A DNA stretch of 41,093 nt from Bacillota bacterium (GTDB lineage: Bacteria; Bacillota; Clostridia; Oscillospirales; Ruminococcaceae), in contig JAKPUQ010000210.1 in assembly GCA_029572815.1 (NCBI GenBank), positions 1 to 41,093 on the forward strand, written 5' to 3'. The translations under genes and the position numbers were made by a program. The notes below the pieces were generated by a model. It was not told the DNA's origin, searched no databases, and saw only the letters and a list, made by a program, of their open reading frames with translations. Positions 6,552 through 14,667 of the stretch are shown piece after piece. Position 1 is the first letter of the stretch, and every line of letters starts with the position of its first letter.

Positions 6552-7562
6552 TCAGTCCTTTCTGAGGTGAACGAGGTGGGAGATAGCAGGAATGGTCTCG
6601 CCCTGCTGGAGGGACATGGGAGACATAAGGGCTCCCGTAGCCGCAAAGAGGATATTTCTTGCGTCGCCTTTTTCCAGCATGGGGAGGAAGTGTCCACAGA
6701 GGACGCTTGCTCCGCAGCCGCAGCCCGAGCCGCCGCAGTGGGTATCCTGGGTGTCGGGGTCAAATATCATAGCCCCGCAGTCACTGTGCTGAGCTGAGAT
6801 GTCGATGCCCTGCTTCAGCAGTATATCCACGAGCAGGGGACTTCCCACAAGTCCCAGGTCTCCTGTTACGATGAAGTCATAGTCTGCGGGAGAGGTGCCT
6901 GTTGCGGCGAGATAGCGCTGAATGGTATCGGCGGCGGCAGGAGCCATGGCGCTTCCCATATTGTTTATGTCGCTGACGCTGAGGTCCGCTATCCTGCCTA
7001 TACAGCCTCCTGCTACGCCTACAGTGCCGCCCTCACGGGAGAGTATCACTGCTCCCGAGGCGGTGCAGGTCCACTGTGCGGTGGGAGTCCGCTGACCGCC
7101 GTAGGACAGGGGAAAGCGGAACTGCCTTTCGGCGGTGGAGAAGTGAGATGATGTGACGGCGGCGGTATTCTCCGCAATGCCGCAGTCCGTCATGACCGAG
7201 GCTATGAGCAGCCCCTCCGCCATAGTGGAGCAGGCACCGTAAAGCCCGAGAAATGGCACAGCCAGCTCTCTCATGCTGTAGGCGGAGCCGATACACTGGT
7301 TTATCAGGTCACCTGCGCAGATAACGCCGATGTCCTCATTGGTGAGCACGGCTTTGTCAAGGGCGAGACCGACGGCTTCCAGCTGGAAGCGGCTCTCTGC
7401 CTGTTCCCAGGTGTCCATGCCGAAGTGGCTGTCCTCCACCACCCTGTCGAAGCATTGTCCCAGGGGACCCTGTCCCTCTTTTTCGCCCACAACGGCGGCG
7501 TAGCCTTTTATTTTTACGGGAGTTTCCATGCGGAAGGCTCCCCTTGCCAGAAATTCTGCCAT
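6552..7562 (-). CDS. spoVAD: Stage V sporulation protein AD
   Basis: SpoVAD is a thiolase-fold protein that binds dipicolinic acid and works with SpoVAC and SpoVAE in its uptake during spore formation. The 336-residue length matches the family. [10 protein letters not shown] sits where thiolase-like proteins keep their Cys, and [12 protein letters not shown] and [15 protein letters not shown] are typical SpoVAD stretches. GGAGG precedes the ATG at 7560-7562. No spoVAC lies upstream here, so the usual AC-AD-AE order is broken or spoVAC is elsewhere. The short leader carries a sigma-G-like promoter, which fits forespore expression. Confidence 0.93.
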   Translation of the reverse strand: MAEFLARGAFRMETPVKIKGYAAVVGEKEGQGPLGQCFDRVVEDSHFGMDTWEQAESRFQLEAVGLALDKAVLTNEDIGVICAGDLINQCIGSAYSMRELAVPFLGLYGACSTMAEGLLIASVMTDCGIAENTAAVTSSHFSTAERQFRFPLSYGGQRTPTAQWTCTASGAVILSREGGTVGVAGGCIGRIADLSVSDINNMGSAMAPAAADTIQRYLAATGTSPADYDFIVTGDLGLVGSPLLVDILLKQGIDISAQHSDCGAMIFDPDTQDTHCGGSGCGCGASVLCGHFLPMLEKGDARNILFAATGALMSPMSLQQGETIPAISHLVHLRKD

Positions 7563-7583
7563 GATACTGCCTCCTTACGGAGC

Positions 7584-7612
7584 TATTATGCACTAAAACA
7601 GCGGGAATATTC
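7584..7612 (-). promoter_or_regulatory. Sigma-G-like promoter of spoVAD-spoVAE
   Basis: On the minus strand GAATA (7608-7612), a 17-base spacer and CATAATA (7584-7590) match the forespore sigma-F/G pattern (-35 GHATR, -10 CATWHTA) known from Bacillus. They lie about 21 bases before the start codon. No sigma-A hexamers fit in this leader. Confidence 0.6.
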
Positions 7613-7732
7613 GCCGAATAGTCTGACATATTCCATATTGATCATTTTATGATATATGTTATCAGCGCAGAGACCGCGCCGCCTTTTTCACGGTGAAATT
7701 TTGCTGATAGGCAGCTTTTATGCTGCGCCCCC

Positions 7733-7761
7733 TTGCTATTATAATGCTTTTATGTTATAAT
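7733..7761 (+). promoter_or_regulatory. Promoter of the lipoprotein gene
   Basis: TTGCTA (7733-7738), a 17-base spacer and TATAAT (7756-7761), 41 bases before the ATG. Nearly the same string occurs on the minus strand at 22925-22953. Confidence 0.7.
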
Positions 7762-7802
7762 TTGGTTGCAGCAATGCAAATAAAATATAAAAGGAGAAGG
7801 AT

Positions 7803-8517
7803 ATGAGAAAGATCGCTGTTATAGCAGCAGTTTTCGCACTTACTGCCGCCATTGCAGGGGGGCTGCGGCAGTTCAGGAAAGGAAAGCTCAAAGAAGGAAA
7901 AGTCTGAGAAGACCACCAGCGCAGCAGCTGAGGAAGCAACTACCAAAGCTGAGGCTGAGCAGGAGACCACAGAGGCGGCTACAGAGGCAGTCTCGGAGAC
8001 TGTGGACGAAGCACTCCAGAGAAAGATGGTGGAGGAGCTCAGCCCCATTGAATGGGCAGATGATGATTCCGAGCTGAAGACACAGACCGTGGGCGACGAC
8101 AAGTTCGGTCACATTGATATTCCCGAGGACTGGTTCCTTGACGAGGCAATGTCTGCCCTTACAGATGACATACTCGCCTATGAGAACGAGCCCTATGAGG
8201 TAAACGGAAGGACCGCCATGGATACCGTTATTCTTGAGGTCATGCAGCCCTTTACTCTCAAGGACAGATTCGGCGATATACTTACCTCCGCAGCCAAGGA
8301 CAGCAGCGTTACCGAGATAGCCACCGTTGCCGAGGAGCTGGACGGAAAAATGTCATCGGGAGTTATCGTAAAGTACGATGACCTTCACAAGCTGATACTG
8401 AACCTGTTCGTCACCGATGACGCTGAGACTGAGGTCTACTTCATCAATATCGAGACCAGTGACCCCAGAGTCATCGACCTTTACAAGACCTTCAAGAGAC
8501 CTGCAAAGGAGTCGTAA
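7803..8517 (+). CDS. Putative lipoprotein, frameshifted in its signal peptide
   Basis: An ATG with AAAGGAG upstream opens a signal peptide (MRKIAVIAAVFALTAAIAGG). A run of six G (7857-7862) then throws the frame, which would stop soon after. With five G the reading continues as a lipobox Cys (AGGCGSSG), an Ala/Glu/Thr-rich linker (about residues 25-60) and a 160-residue soluble domain ending FKRPAKES. The downstream frame alone is open for 222 codons, with no good start. The domain is not one I recognise. The product is probably a cell-surface lipoprotein of unknown role, broken as written. A terminator follows. Confidence 0.7.
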
Positions 8518-8557
8518 TACTCTCCTGCGGCGTCACAAAACTCTGTAAATACAAATA

Positions 8558-8596
8558 TCCCCGAAGCGGTGAGTTTATCGCTTCGGGGACTTTTTA
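8558..8596 (+). terminator. Intrinsic terminator, probably bidirectional
   Basis: TCCCCGAAGCG and CGCTTCGGGGA form a perfect 11-bp stem followed by CTTTTTATG. On the minus strand ATATTTGTATTT follows, so it can also end the convergent gene. Confidence 0.85.
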
Positions 8597-8613
8597 TGCT
8601 TATGTGCGGACAT

Positions 8614-9345
8614 TTAACCGAATATCTCGTCGTATGCCTTCCAGTAAAGAGTGTCCAGATTAGTCTTTTTGTCGCTGAATTCCGAATGACCGTTCTTTGA
8701 GTATTCTCTGGGCTTGTCATCGGTGCCCACGGGCCAGGTGCCTATCTTTTCCGTCTTTTTCGTCCAGCTTTCGGACAGAGCGGCATACTCCACATAGCCG
8801 TTATTGACTACGATGAAATACTTATACTTTTCGGTGTCCTCGAAGTAGCGGTCCAGACGGGTATTGAAGTCGTCAATATCAAAGGGTACGGCAACATTGT
8901 CCTTTTCGTCGGAGCTGATTATGTATCTTCCCTTTACGTTGGAGCCTTCCTCGTCAATTTCGATCATAGAAGTTTCTGCTGCCTTCCGAAGCACATTCGC
9001 CTGGCTTCTTATGCTTGACAGCTTTGATTTGCGGACGTATCCCAGCATTGCGGGAACGAGTATAGCTGCGGCTATGAGTGCCAGCAGAAGAACTATTCCT
9101 ATCACCAGAGCTATTACCCAGCCGTCGCTTTTTTTCTGCTGAGCGTAGGGCGGTTGAACGTACTGAGGATAGGGCGGCTGTCCGTAGGGAGCCTGTGGGT
9201 AGCCCTGAGGGTAGGGCTGACCGCCGCAGCCGTTGTACTGTGGCTGCTGCGGATAATTATTCTGCGGGGGATTTGTAAAAGCGGTGCTGCATGAGCAGGT
9301 CTCGCCCTCAGAGAGAGGTCTTCCGCATCTGGTACAGAATGGCAT
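8614..9345 (-). CDS. Zinc-ribbon, single-TM, pilin-like membrane protein
   Basis: The N-terminus is a zinc ribbon (Cys4-x2-Cys7 and Cys17-x-Cys19 in CTRCGRPLSEGETCSC). A Pro/Tyr/Gln/Gly-rich linker follows (about residues 28-72), then one hydrophobic segment (VIALVIGIVLLLALIAAAIL) that runs into MLGYVRKSKLSSIRSQANVL, a helix resembling the start of type IV pilin-like proteins. The last about 130 residues form an extracellular domain of unknown fold. The ATG at 9345 has AGGAG 8 bases upstream; an ATG 6 bases earlier is too close to that site. The function is unknown. The layout suggests a cytoplasmic metal-binding sensor joined to an outside domain. Confidence 0.7.
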   Translation of the reverse strand: MPFCTRCGRPLSEGETCSCSTAFTNPPQNNYPQQPQYNGCGGQPYPQGYPQAPYGQPPYPQYVQPPYAQQKKSDGWVIALVIGIVLLLALIAAAILVPAMLGYVRKSKLSSIRSQANVLRKAAETSMIEIDEEGSNVKGRYIISSDEKDNVAVPFDIDDFNTRLDRYFEDTEKYKYFIVVNNGYVEYAALSESWTKKTEKIGTWPVGTDDKPREYSKNGHSEFSDKKTNLDTLYWKAYDEIFG

Positions 9346-9418
9346 GAACATTTCTCCTTTGAAGCTTATTTTTTAATACTGATATACACCTTTTCTGCGC
9401 TGATGGCAAGTGCCTGCG

Positions 9419-10375
9419 TCAGATGTATCCCAGAGTTTTCAGCACGAACAGCCAGCCCGTCAGGGTAAAGGCGCTGAGCAGGGGGGTGAGCATGACCGCA
9501 AAGGCGGTTATTGTGCCCTTGTGTCCCAGGTTTTTCGCCATGACGAAGCAGCTTCCCGTGGTGGCACTTCCCAGCATTACCAGTATGGCGATGAGCTTTT
9601 CGCCGCGGAAGCCCAGCTTCACGGCTATGGGCAGGAATACGGCGCAGAACAGCACCAGCTTCAGAGCGGCGATCCCCAGCGTAACAGGCAGCTTTCCCTT
9701 TGCCTCCTCGAATTTGAAGGAGGCTCCCAGAGCGATAAGGGACAGGGGAGTCGCCATGTTGCCCAGATAGGTCACGGACTTTGAGAGTATGACGGGCTGG
9801 GGTATCTTCAGCAGGGACCATGCCATGCCAACTGCAATGCCAAGGATAATGGGATTGGTGACTATGCTTTTCAGCGTAGTCAGCGCCACAGCGGACTTTC
9901 CGCGGCTCTTGTCCTTGTCGGGAGAGGTCACGGTCAGGGCGGTTACGGCGATGATATTGTAAAGGGGCACCGTTCCAACTATCATCAGCGCCGCCATAGT
10001 TGAGTGGCCGTAGATGTTGTTTACAAAGGCTATCCCCAGAACAGCGGCGCTGCTGCGGTAGCTTGCCTGTATTATCTCGCCCCTTTCGCAGCCCTTCCCC
10101 ACAATGAGGGAATAGACCACTGCCGCGCCCACACTGAGGAGGGTGGCGCACATACAGAAAAGGACGAATTTACCGTCCCAGACCCTGCGGAAGTCCGCGG
10201 TGGACAGGTCCATGAAAAGCAGGGCGGGGAGCAGTGTGCGGAACACGAATTTATTTATCTGCGATGTTGCGTTGTCGTCCAGAAGCTTTATTCTGTGGAC
10301 GAACCAGCCGAACACCATCATCAGGAATACGGGGACGGTGGCGTTCAGGCTGAACATCAGGTTTTTAAGAAACAA
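9419..10375 (-). CDS. AEC-family transporter (auxin efflux carrier type)
   Basis: The 318-residue integral membrane protein has about ten hydrophobic segments and the AEC layout of two five-helix halves. The N-terminus is typical (ATVPVFLMMVFGWFVHRIKL), as are the central NIYGHSTMAALMIVGTVPLYN and the C-terminal LVMLGSATTGSCFVMAKNLG region (quoted in parts). Family members export or import carboxylates such as malate or malonate, or other small organic anions. The substrate is not predictable here. The start appears to be TTG with AGGTAG 9 bases upstream; an ATG six codons later lacks a ribosome site. It lies 38 bases after potD and may be read through from the pot operon. Confidence 0.85.
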   Translation of the reverse strand: MFLKNLMFSLNATVPVFLMMVFGWFVHRIKLLDDNATSQINKFVFRTLLPALLFMDLSTADFRRVWDGKFVLFCMCATLLSVGAAVVYSLIVGKGCERGEIIQASYRSSAAVLGIAFVNNIYGHSTMAALMIVGTVPLYNIIAVTALTVTSPDKDKSRGKSAVALTTLKSIVTNPIILGIAVGMAWSLLKIPQPVILSKSVTYLGNMATPLSLIALGASFKFEEAKGKLPVTLGIAALKLVLFCAVFLPIAVKLGFRGEKLIAILVMLGSATTGSCFVMAKNLGHKGTITAFAVMLTPLLSAFTLTGWLFVLKTLGYI

Positions 10376-10413
10376 TGGTTATCACTACCTTGACGGGGAG
10401 AGACCGCTCTCCC

Positions 10414-11682
10414 TCAGAATATGTCCTTTTTGCTCTTTATATAGCGCCTTACAAGGACGAATACCATGAGCAGGACGCAGAATATGAGGAACACGGGAAC
10501 TATCCAGCGGTTGGAGTTCTCGTCCTCGGCGGACTTCATATCGGTCCACAGGGTCTGCATTTTCAGGTTAGCCTCGTCGGAAAGGTTTACGAATACCGTT
10601 GTCTTGTCGGCGATGAACTGACTGTCGGGATAGGAAACGGGACTGTTCTTCACATCGTCGTCCAGCATATCGTAAGCCGCCTGATGGGGAGTTGAATAGC
10701 AGATATAGTCGATATTTGCAAAGGCTATATCCGGCTCGCACATGAAGTTTATGTACATTTCAGCCGCTTCCTTCTGTCTTGCGGCAGTGGGTATGCACAT
10801 GGCGTCCACAAAGAGGTTGGTACCGCTTTTGGGCACCACGAAGTCCAGGGAGTCATTGCCCTCAAGTATAGTCAGGGCGTCGCCTGCGTAGTAGGGGGCG
10901 ATAAGAGCGTCGCCTGCCTCCATTTTGTCGAAGACCTCGTCCATGACGTAGCCCTGGACTATGCGCTTCTGCTTTTTCAGCTTGTTGGCGGCGTCCTCAA
11001 GCTCGTCAGGGTCCTCCGTGTTGAGGGAGTAGCCCTGCATTATCTCCGCGATTGCGAAGGCGTCACGGGGATTGTCGAACATGAGTATCTGGTCGGCGTA
11101 GTCCTCGTTCCAGAGCAGATCCCAGTCGATGTCCTCCTTGGGTGTATCTATCATGGTGGTATCGTAGATGATACCTACGGTTCCCCAGGTATAGGGAACG
11201 GAATATTCATTTGTGGGGTCATATGCCTGATTGCGGAAATTGTCCATGATGTAGCTGAAGTTGGGGATATTGTCCATGTCCAGCTTCTGCACCATGCCCT
11301 CCTTTATCATCTTGCTTATCATGTAATCGGAGGGGATAATGACGTCGTAGGAAGCCGCTCCGCCCTTTAGCTTGGCGTAGAGCTCCTCATTGGTGGCATA
11401 GTTGGTGTAGTTGACCTTAATGCCCGTCAGCTTCTCGAATTCGCCGTTTACGTCGAGAGTTCCCTCGTCGGCGCCTGTGGAGATGTATTCTCCCCAGTTA
11501 TAGACGTTTATGGAGATATTCTGTCCCTTGAAACGGGTGTAGTAATCAGGGTCGGAGACAGTGAGGGTCTGAGCGGAGCTCTCCTCCTCGGTGTCCTCCT
11601 CGGCGGTGTCAGAGGCGCAGCTCCACAGAGCCGAAACGCCCACAAGGGAAGCCAGAAGCAGTGAAAATACCTTCTTTTTCAT
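10414..11682 (-). CDS. potD: Spermidine/putrescine-binding lipoprotein with extra C-terminal TM
   Basis: This is the substrate-binding component of the polyamine ABC importer. A lipoprotein signal peptide ends at ALWSC (Cys22). Binding-protein motifs follow (INVYNWGEYI, YDVIIPSDYMI, VPYTWGTVGIIYD). The protein is 422 residues, longer than typical PotD (about 350). The excess is an acidic linker after the signal and a C-terminal hydrophobic helix (WIVPVFLIFCVLLMVFVLV) with a basic tail (RRYIKSKKDIF). It may therefore be anchored at both ends, unlike ordinary PotD. The gene starts 2 bases after potC, with AAGGAGG upstream. Confidence 0.93.
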   Translation of the reverse strand: MKKKVFSLLLASLVGVSALWSCASDTAEEDTEEESSAQTLTVSDPDYYTRFKGQNISINVYNWGEYISTGADEGTLDVNGEFEKLTGIKVNYTNYATNEELYAKLKGGAASYDVIIPSDYMISKMIKEGMVQKLDMDNIPNFSYIMDNFRNQAYDPTNEYSVPYTWGTVGIIYDTTMIDTPKEDIDWDLLWNEDYADQILMFDNPRDAFAIAEIMQGYSLNTEDPDELEDAANKLKKQKRIVQGYVMDEVFDKMEAGDALIAPYYAGDALTILEGNDSLDFVVPKSGTNLFVDAMCIPTAARQKEAAEMYINFMCEPDIAFANIDYICYSTPHQAAYDMLDDDVKNSPVSYPDSQFIADKTTVFVNLSDEANLKMQTLWTDMKSAEDENSNRWIVPVFLIFCVLLMVFVLVRRYIKSKKDIF

Positions 11683-11684
11683 GT

Positions 11685-12485
11685 TCAGTCCTCCTTTGCG
11701 CCGCTCTTCTTAGCCGCTCTGTTCTCGATAGCGTTCTTCACTATGAGAACTATGATAACGGCGATGAAGATAAGTGTGGAAAGTGCGTTTATCTCGGGAG
11801 AGACCTTTCTTCGTGTCATGGAGTAGATGGTTATGGGCAGGGTCTGTGAGGTGGAGCCTGTGGTGAAGTAGCTGACCACGAAGTCGTCCAGCGAGTAGGT
11901 GAAGGACATGAGGAAGCCGCTTACCACGCCGGGCATTATCTCGGGGAGAACTACCTTGCGGAATGCCTTGAAGGGACTGCAGCCCAGGTCCTGTGCGGCT
12001 TCATAGAGGTGGGGGTCCATCTGATTGAATTTCGGCATTACATTGAGTATGACGTAGGGCACATCAAAGGTTATATGTGCGATGAGCAGCGTAACGAAGC
12101 CGAATTCAAGGTTCATTCTTGCGGCGAAGAATACGAACAGGAGCATGAGGGAAACACCCGTTACGATCTCGGGGTTGATGATAGGCATATTGGTGATGTT
12201 CATTACCACAGCTTTGGGCACCTTTCTCATGCTGTTTATGCCGATAGCCGCCAGAGTTCCCAGAACTGTTGAGACCACGCTGGCGACAGAGGCGATTATG
12301 ATAGTGTTTATCAGTGAGGAAATGATTATCCTGTTGTGGAACAGGCGCTTGTACCAGTCCAGCGTAAAGCCGCTGAAAACGCTTCTGCTCTTGGTCTCGT
12401 TGAAGGAGAACACGATGAGCACGAATATGGGCACATACAGGAACAGCAGCACCAGTACCAGATAGAGTTTTCCCAGTTTTTTCAT
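11685..12485 (-). CDS. potC: Spermidine/putrescine ABC transporter permease
   Basis: The 266-residue permease has six hydrophobic segments and the cytoplasmic EAA loop that contacts the ATPase (EAAQDLGCSPFKAFRKVVLP). It is the second permease of the polyamine importer. AAGGAGG precedes the ATG. It lies between potB (12 bases upstream) and potD (2 bases downstream). Confidence 0.94.
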   Translation of the reverse strand: MKKLGKLYLVLVLLFLYVPIFVLIVFSFNETKSRSVFSGFTLDWYKRLFHNRIIISSLINTIIIASVASVVSTVLGTLAAIGINSMRKVPKAVVMNITNMPIINPEIVTGVSLMLLFVFFAARMNLEFGFVTLLIAHITFDVPYVILNVMPKFNQMDPHLYEAAQDLGCSPFKAFRKVVLPEIMPGVVSGFLMSFTYSLDDFVVSYFTTGSTSQTLPITIYSMTRRKVSPEINALSTLIFIAVIIVLIVKNAIENRAAKKSGAKED

Positions 12486-12497
12486 AGTGCCGCCTCC

Positions 12498-13301
12498 TTA
12501 CATAAGTACCTGATCGTCGGGATCGAACTGATTCATGACGGTCATGATAACGAGGATTATCACCATGAGCACCAGCGAGATAGCTGCGCCAAGGTGTGGG
12601 TTGTAGGCGTTGCCCAGGAACTGCATCTCGATGAGGTCACCTATGAGTAGGTTCGAGCCGCCGCCCAGCATACGGGAAATAATGAACGTGGAAATGGCAG
12701 GCACGAATACCATGGTGACGCCGGAGGTGATGCCGGGAACGCTCAGGGGGATTATCACGCGGAAAAGGGTCTGTCCTGAGCTGCACCCAAGGTCGGAGGC
12801 AGCCTCAAACAGAGACTGGTCTATCTTCACCATTACCGAGTACAGCGGCAGTATCATAAAGGGCAGGTAGTTGTAGACCATGCCCAGGACTACCGCTCCC
12901 GAGGTGTTTATGAGCTTGTAGGGACCAAGTCCCGCAAGTCCGAGCAGGTGGTTGATTATGCCGTTGTTGCCCAGAAGGGTCATCCATGCGTAGGTACGCA
13001 GGAGGAAGTTCATCCACATGGGCAGCATTACTATCATGAGCATGGTGCCCTGCTTGTGCTTCTCCATACGGGAGAGTATGAATGAAACGGGATATGCCAC
13101 CACAAGGCAGATAGCCGTGGCAATAAGCGAAAGCCATATTGAGCGGACGAAGATGTTTGCGTACTGTCCAACGTCGGAGATGTATTTCAGCGTAAATCCG
13201 TTGTCGTCGGTGAGGGCGAAAAATCCTATCATCAGCAGGGGGACAAGTATGAATATGACCATCCACACCAGATAGGGGGCGGAGAAATATTTCAGCTTCA
13301 T
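12498..13301 (-). CDS. potB: Spermidine/putrescine ABC transporter permease
   Basis: The 267-residue permease has six hydrophobic segments and an EAA loop ([20 protein letters not shown]). It pairs with PotC to form the membrane channel. It overlaps the potA stop by four bases (ATGA), which implies translational coupling. Confidence 0.94.
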   Translation of the reverse strand: MKLKYFSAPYLVWMVIFILVPLLMIGFFALTDDNGFTLKYISDVGQYANIFVRSIWLSLIATAICLVVAYPVSFILSRMEKHKQGTMLMIVMLPMWMNFLLRTYAWMTLLGNNGIINHLLGLAGLGPYKLINTSGAVVLGMVYNYLPFMILPLYSVMVKIDQSLFEAASDLGCSSGQTLFRVIIPLSVPGITSGVTMVFVPAISTFIISRMLGGGSNLLIGDLIEMQFLGNAYNPHLGAAISLVLMVIILVIMTVMNQFDPDDQVLM

Positions 13302-14350
13302 TCTGCACTGTCCTCCGTTTTCTTCATGATATGTATATCAAAGGGGTCGAAGGTCATGCCTATCATCTGTCCTACGGGCTCAGCCTTTGTGGAGTGTATG
13401 ACCCACTTGTGGTCAACGCCGTCAACTATCATCTCGTAGTGAACGCCCTTGAACACTACGGACTCAACTATGCCCGTCAGCTTGGCTTTTTCCGCAGGGA
13501 TCACCTTAACGTCCTCGGGACGGATAACGACGTCAACGGTCTCGTTGGGGTCAAAGCCCTTGTCCACGCACTCAAAGCGGCGTCCCGTGAACTCTACCAC
13601 GCAATCCTCGGGCATACATCCGTTGACGATGTTGCTCTCGCCGATGAAGTCGGCAACGAATGCGTTGACAGGCTCGTTGTAAATGTCCGTCGGGGAGCCT
13701 ATCTGCTGGATATAACCGTTGTTCATGACAACTATGCTGTCGCTCATGGTGAGGGCTTCCTCCTGGTCGTGGGTAACGTAGACGAAGGTCAGCTCCAGCT
13801 CCTGCTGAATGCAGCGGAGCTCTATCTGCATCTCCTTTCTCAGCTTCAGGTCAAGAGCGCCCAGAGGCTCGTCAAGGAGGAGAACCTTGGGGTGGTTCAC
13901 CAGAGCGCGGGCAATGGCGACACGCTGCTGCTGACCGCCGGAAAGACGGTTTATGGAGCGCTTCTCAAAGCCCATAAGGTTCACCAGCTCAAGCATTTCG
14001 CCAACGCGCTTGACTATCTCCTTTTCGGGAGTATTCTTCACGCGGAGACCGAAGGCGATGTTCTCATAGACGTTGAGGTGGGGGAAAAGGGCATAGCGCT
14101 GGAACACGGTATTGACATTGCGCTTGTGGGGCGGAACTCCGTTTATGCGCTTGCCGTCGAAGAACACGTCTCCGCTGGTGGGCTCAAGAAAGCCTGCGAT
14201 TATGCGGAGAGTGGTGGTCTTTCCGCAGCCCGAGGGCCCGAGAAAGGTAACGAACTCCTTATCCTTGATGTCGAGACTGATGTTTTTGAGGATACGCTCG
14301 CCCTCCTCGAACTCCACGATAATATCCTTTAAGCTGACGATGTTTTCCAT
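13298..14350 (-). CDS. potA: Spermidine/putrescine ABC transporter ATPase
   Basis: The 350-residue ATPase powers polyamine import. Walker A is GPSGCGKTT, the Q-loop follows in [11 protein letters not shown], the signature is [15 protein letters not shown], Walker B is VLLLDEP and the switch His is in [10 protein letters not shown]. The last about 110 residues form the TOBE regulatory domain ([11 protein letters not shown]). It is the first gene of potABCD, about 60 bases downstream of the promoter at 14416-14444. Confidence 0.95.
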   Translation of the reverse strand: MENIVSLKDIIVEFEEGERILKNISLDIKDKEFVTFLGPSGCGKTTTLRIIAGFLEPTSGDVFFDGKRINGVPPHKRNVNTVFQRYALFPHLNVYENIAFGLRVKNTPEKEIVKRVGEMLELVNLMGFEKRSINRLSGGQQQRVAIARALVNHPKVLLLDEPLGALDLKLRKEMQIELRCIQQELELTFVYVTHDQEEALTMSDSIVVMNNGYIQQIGSPTDIYNEPVNAFVADFIGESNIVNGCMPEDCVVEFTGRRFECVDKGFDPNETVDVVIRPEDVKVIPAEKAKLTGIVESVVFKGVHYEMIVDGVDHKWVIHSTKAEPVGQMIGMTFDPFDIHIMKKTEDSAE

Positions 14351-14415
14351 TTTTCCTGATCCCTTCCTTTTCTGATAAAGTACGGTGCAGCTGCATAGCC
14401 GATAAAATATGATTA

Positions 14416-14444
14416 ATTATAGCACATCAGACATGAAATAGCAA
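14416..14444 (-). promoter_or_regulatory. Promoter of potABCD
   Basis: On the minus strand TTGCTA (14439-14444), a 17-base spacer and TATAAT (14416-14421). The -35 side lies inside a dispersed intergenic repeat (GCGGCGAAAAA on the plus strand). Confidence 0.75.
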
Positions 14445-14562
14445 GAAACGCGGCGAAAAAACTGCCGTGTGTAAGAACTCTGCCGCGAAAAGGGCAGCGG
14501 GGGCTCCCCGCTTATATCACATTAGTGAAGAAATAGCAAGATACGCGGCGAAAAAGCTGCCC
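14435..14562. repeat. Two copies of a promoter-bearing intergenic repeat
   Basis: GAAATAGCAAG-N2-ACGCGGCGAAAAA occurs at 14435-14460 and 14530-14555, and a third relative at 22946-22969. Read on the minus strand each gives TTTTTCGCCGCGT-N2-CTTGCTA, the last six bases being a -35 box with a -10 box exactly 17 bases on. The second copy has TATAAG at 14511-14516, followed at once by a GC hairpin (CGGGGAGCCCCCG) and CCCTTTTCG. The rest of the 317-base gap between potA and the Ca2+ ATPase (to 14667) holds short CACTAA-type repeats (14574-14603) and no gene I can support. Confidence 0.65.
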
Positions 14563-14667
14563 TTCCACTAAAACTAAGCACTAACCACTATGCACTAACA
14601 ACTCATAGAATAATTCCGCAGGGGCAGGCATATCCTTTAAGGACAAAGCTTGCGAAAGGGTGAAAAT

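Noticed and set aside
5981..6763. A 260-codon minus-strand frame across spoVAE and beyond
   Set aside because: Created by the spoVAE frameshift; only its SpoVAE-like part matches a family, and the remainder is out of frame.
13331..14332. A 333-codon open frame antisense to potA
   Set aside because: Shadow of potA codon bias; no start signal or family motif.
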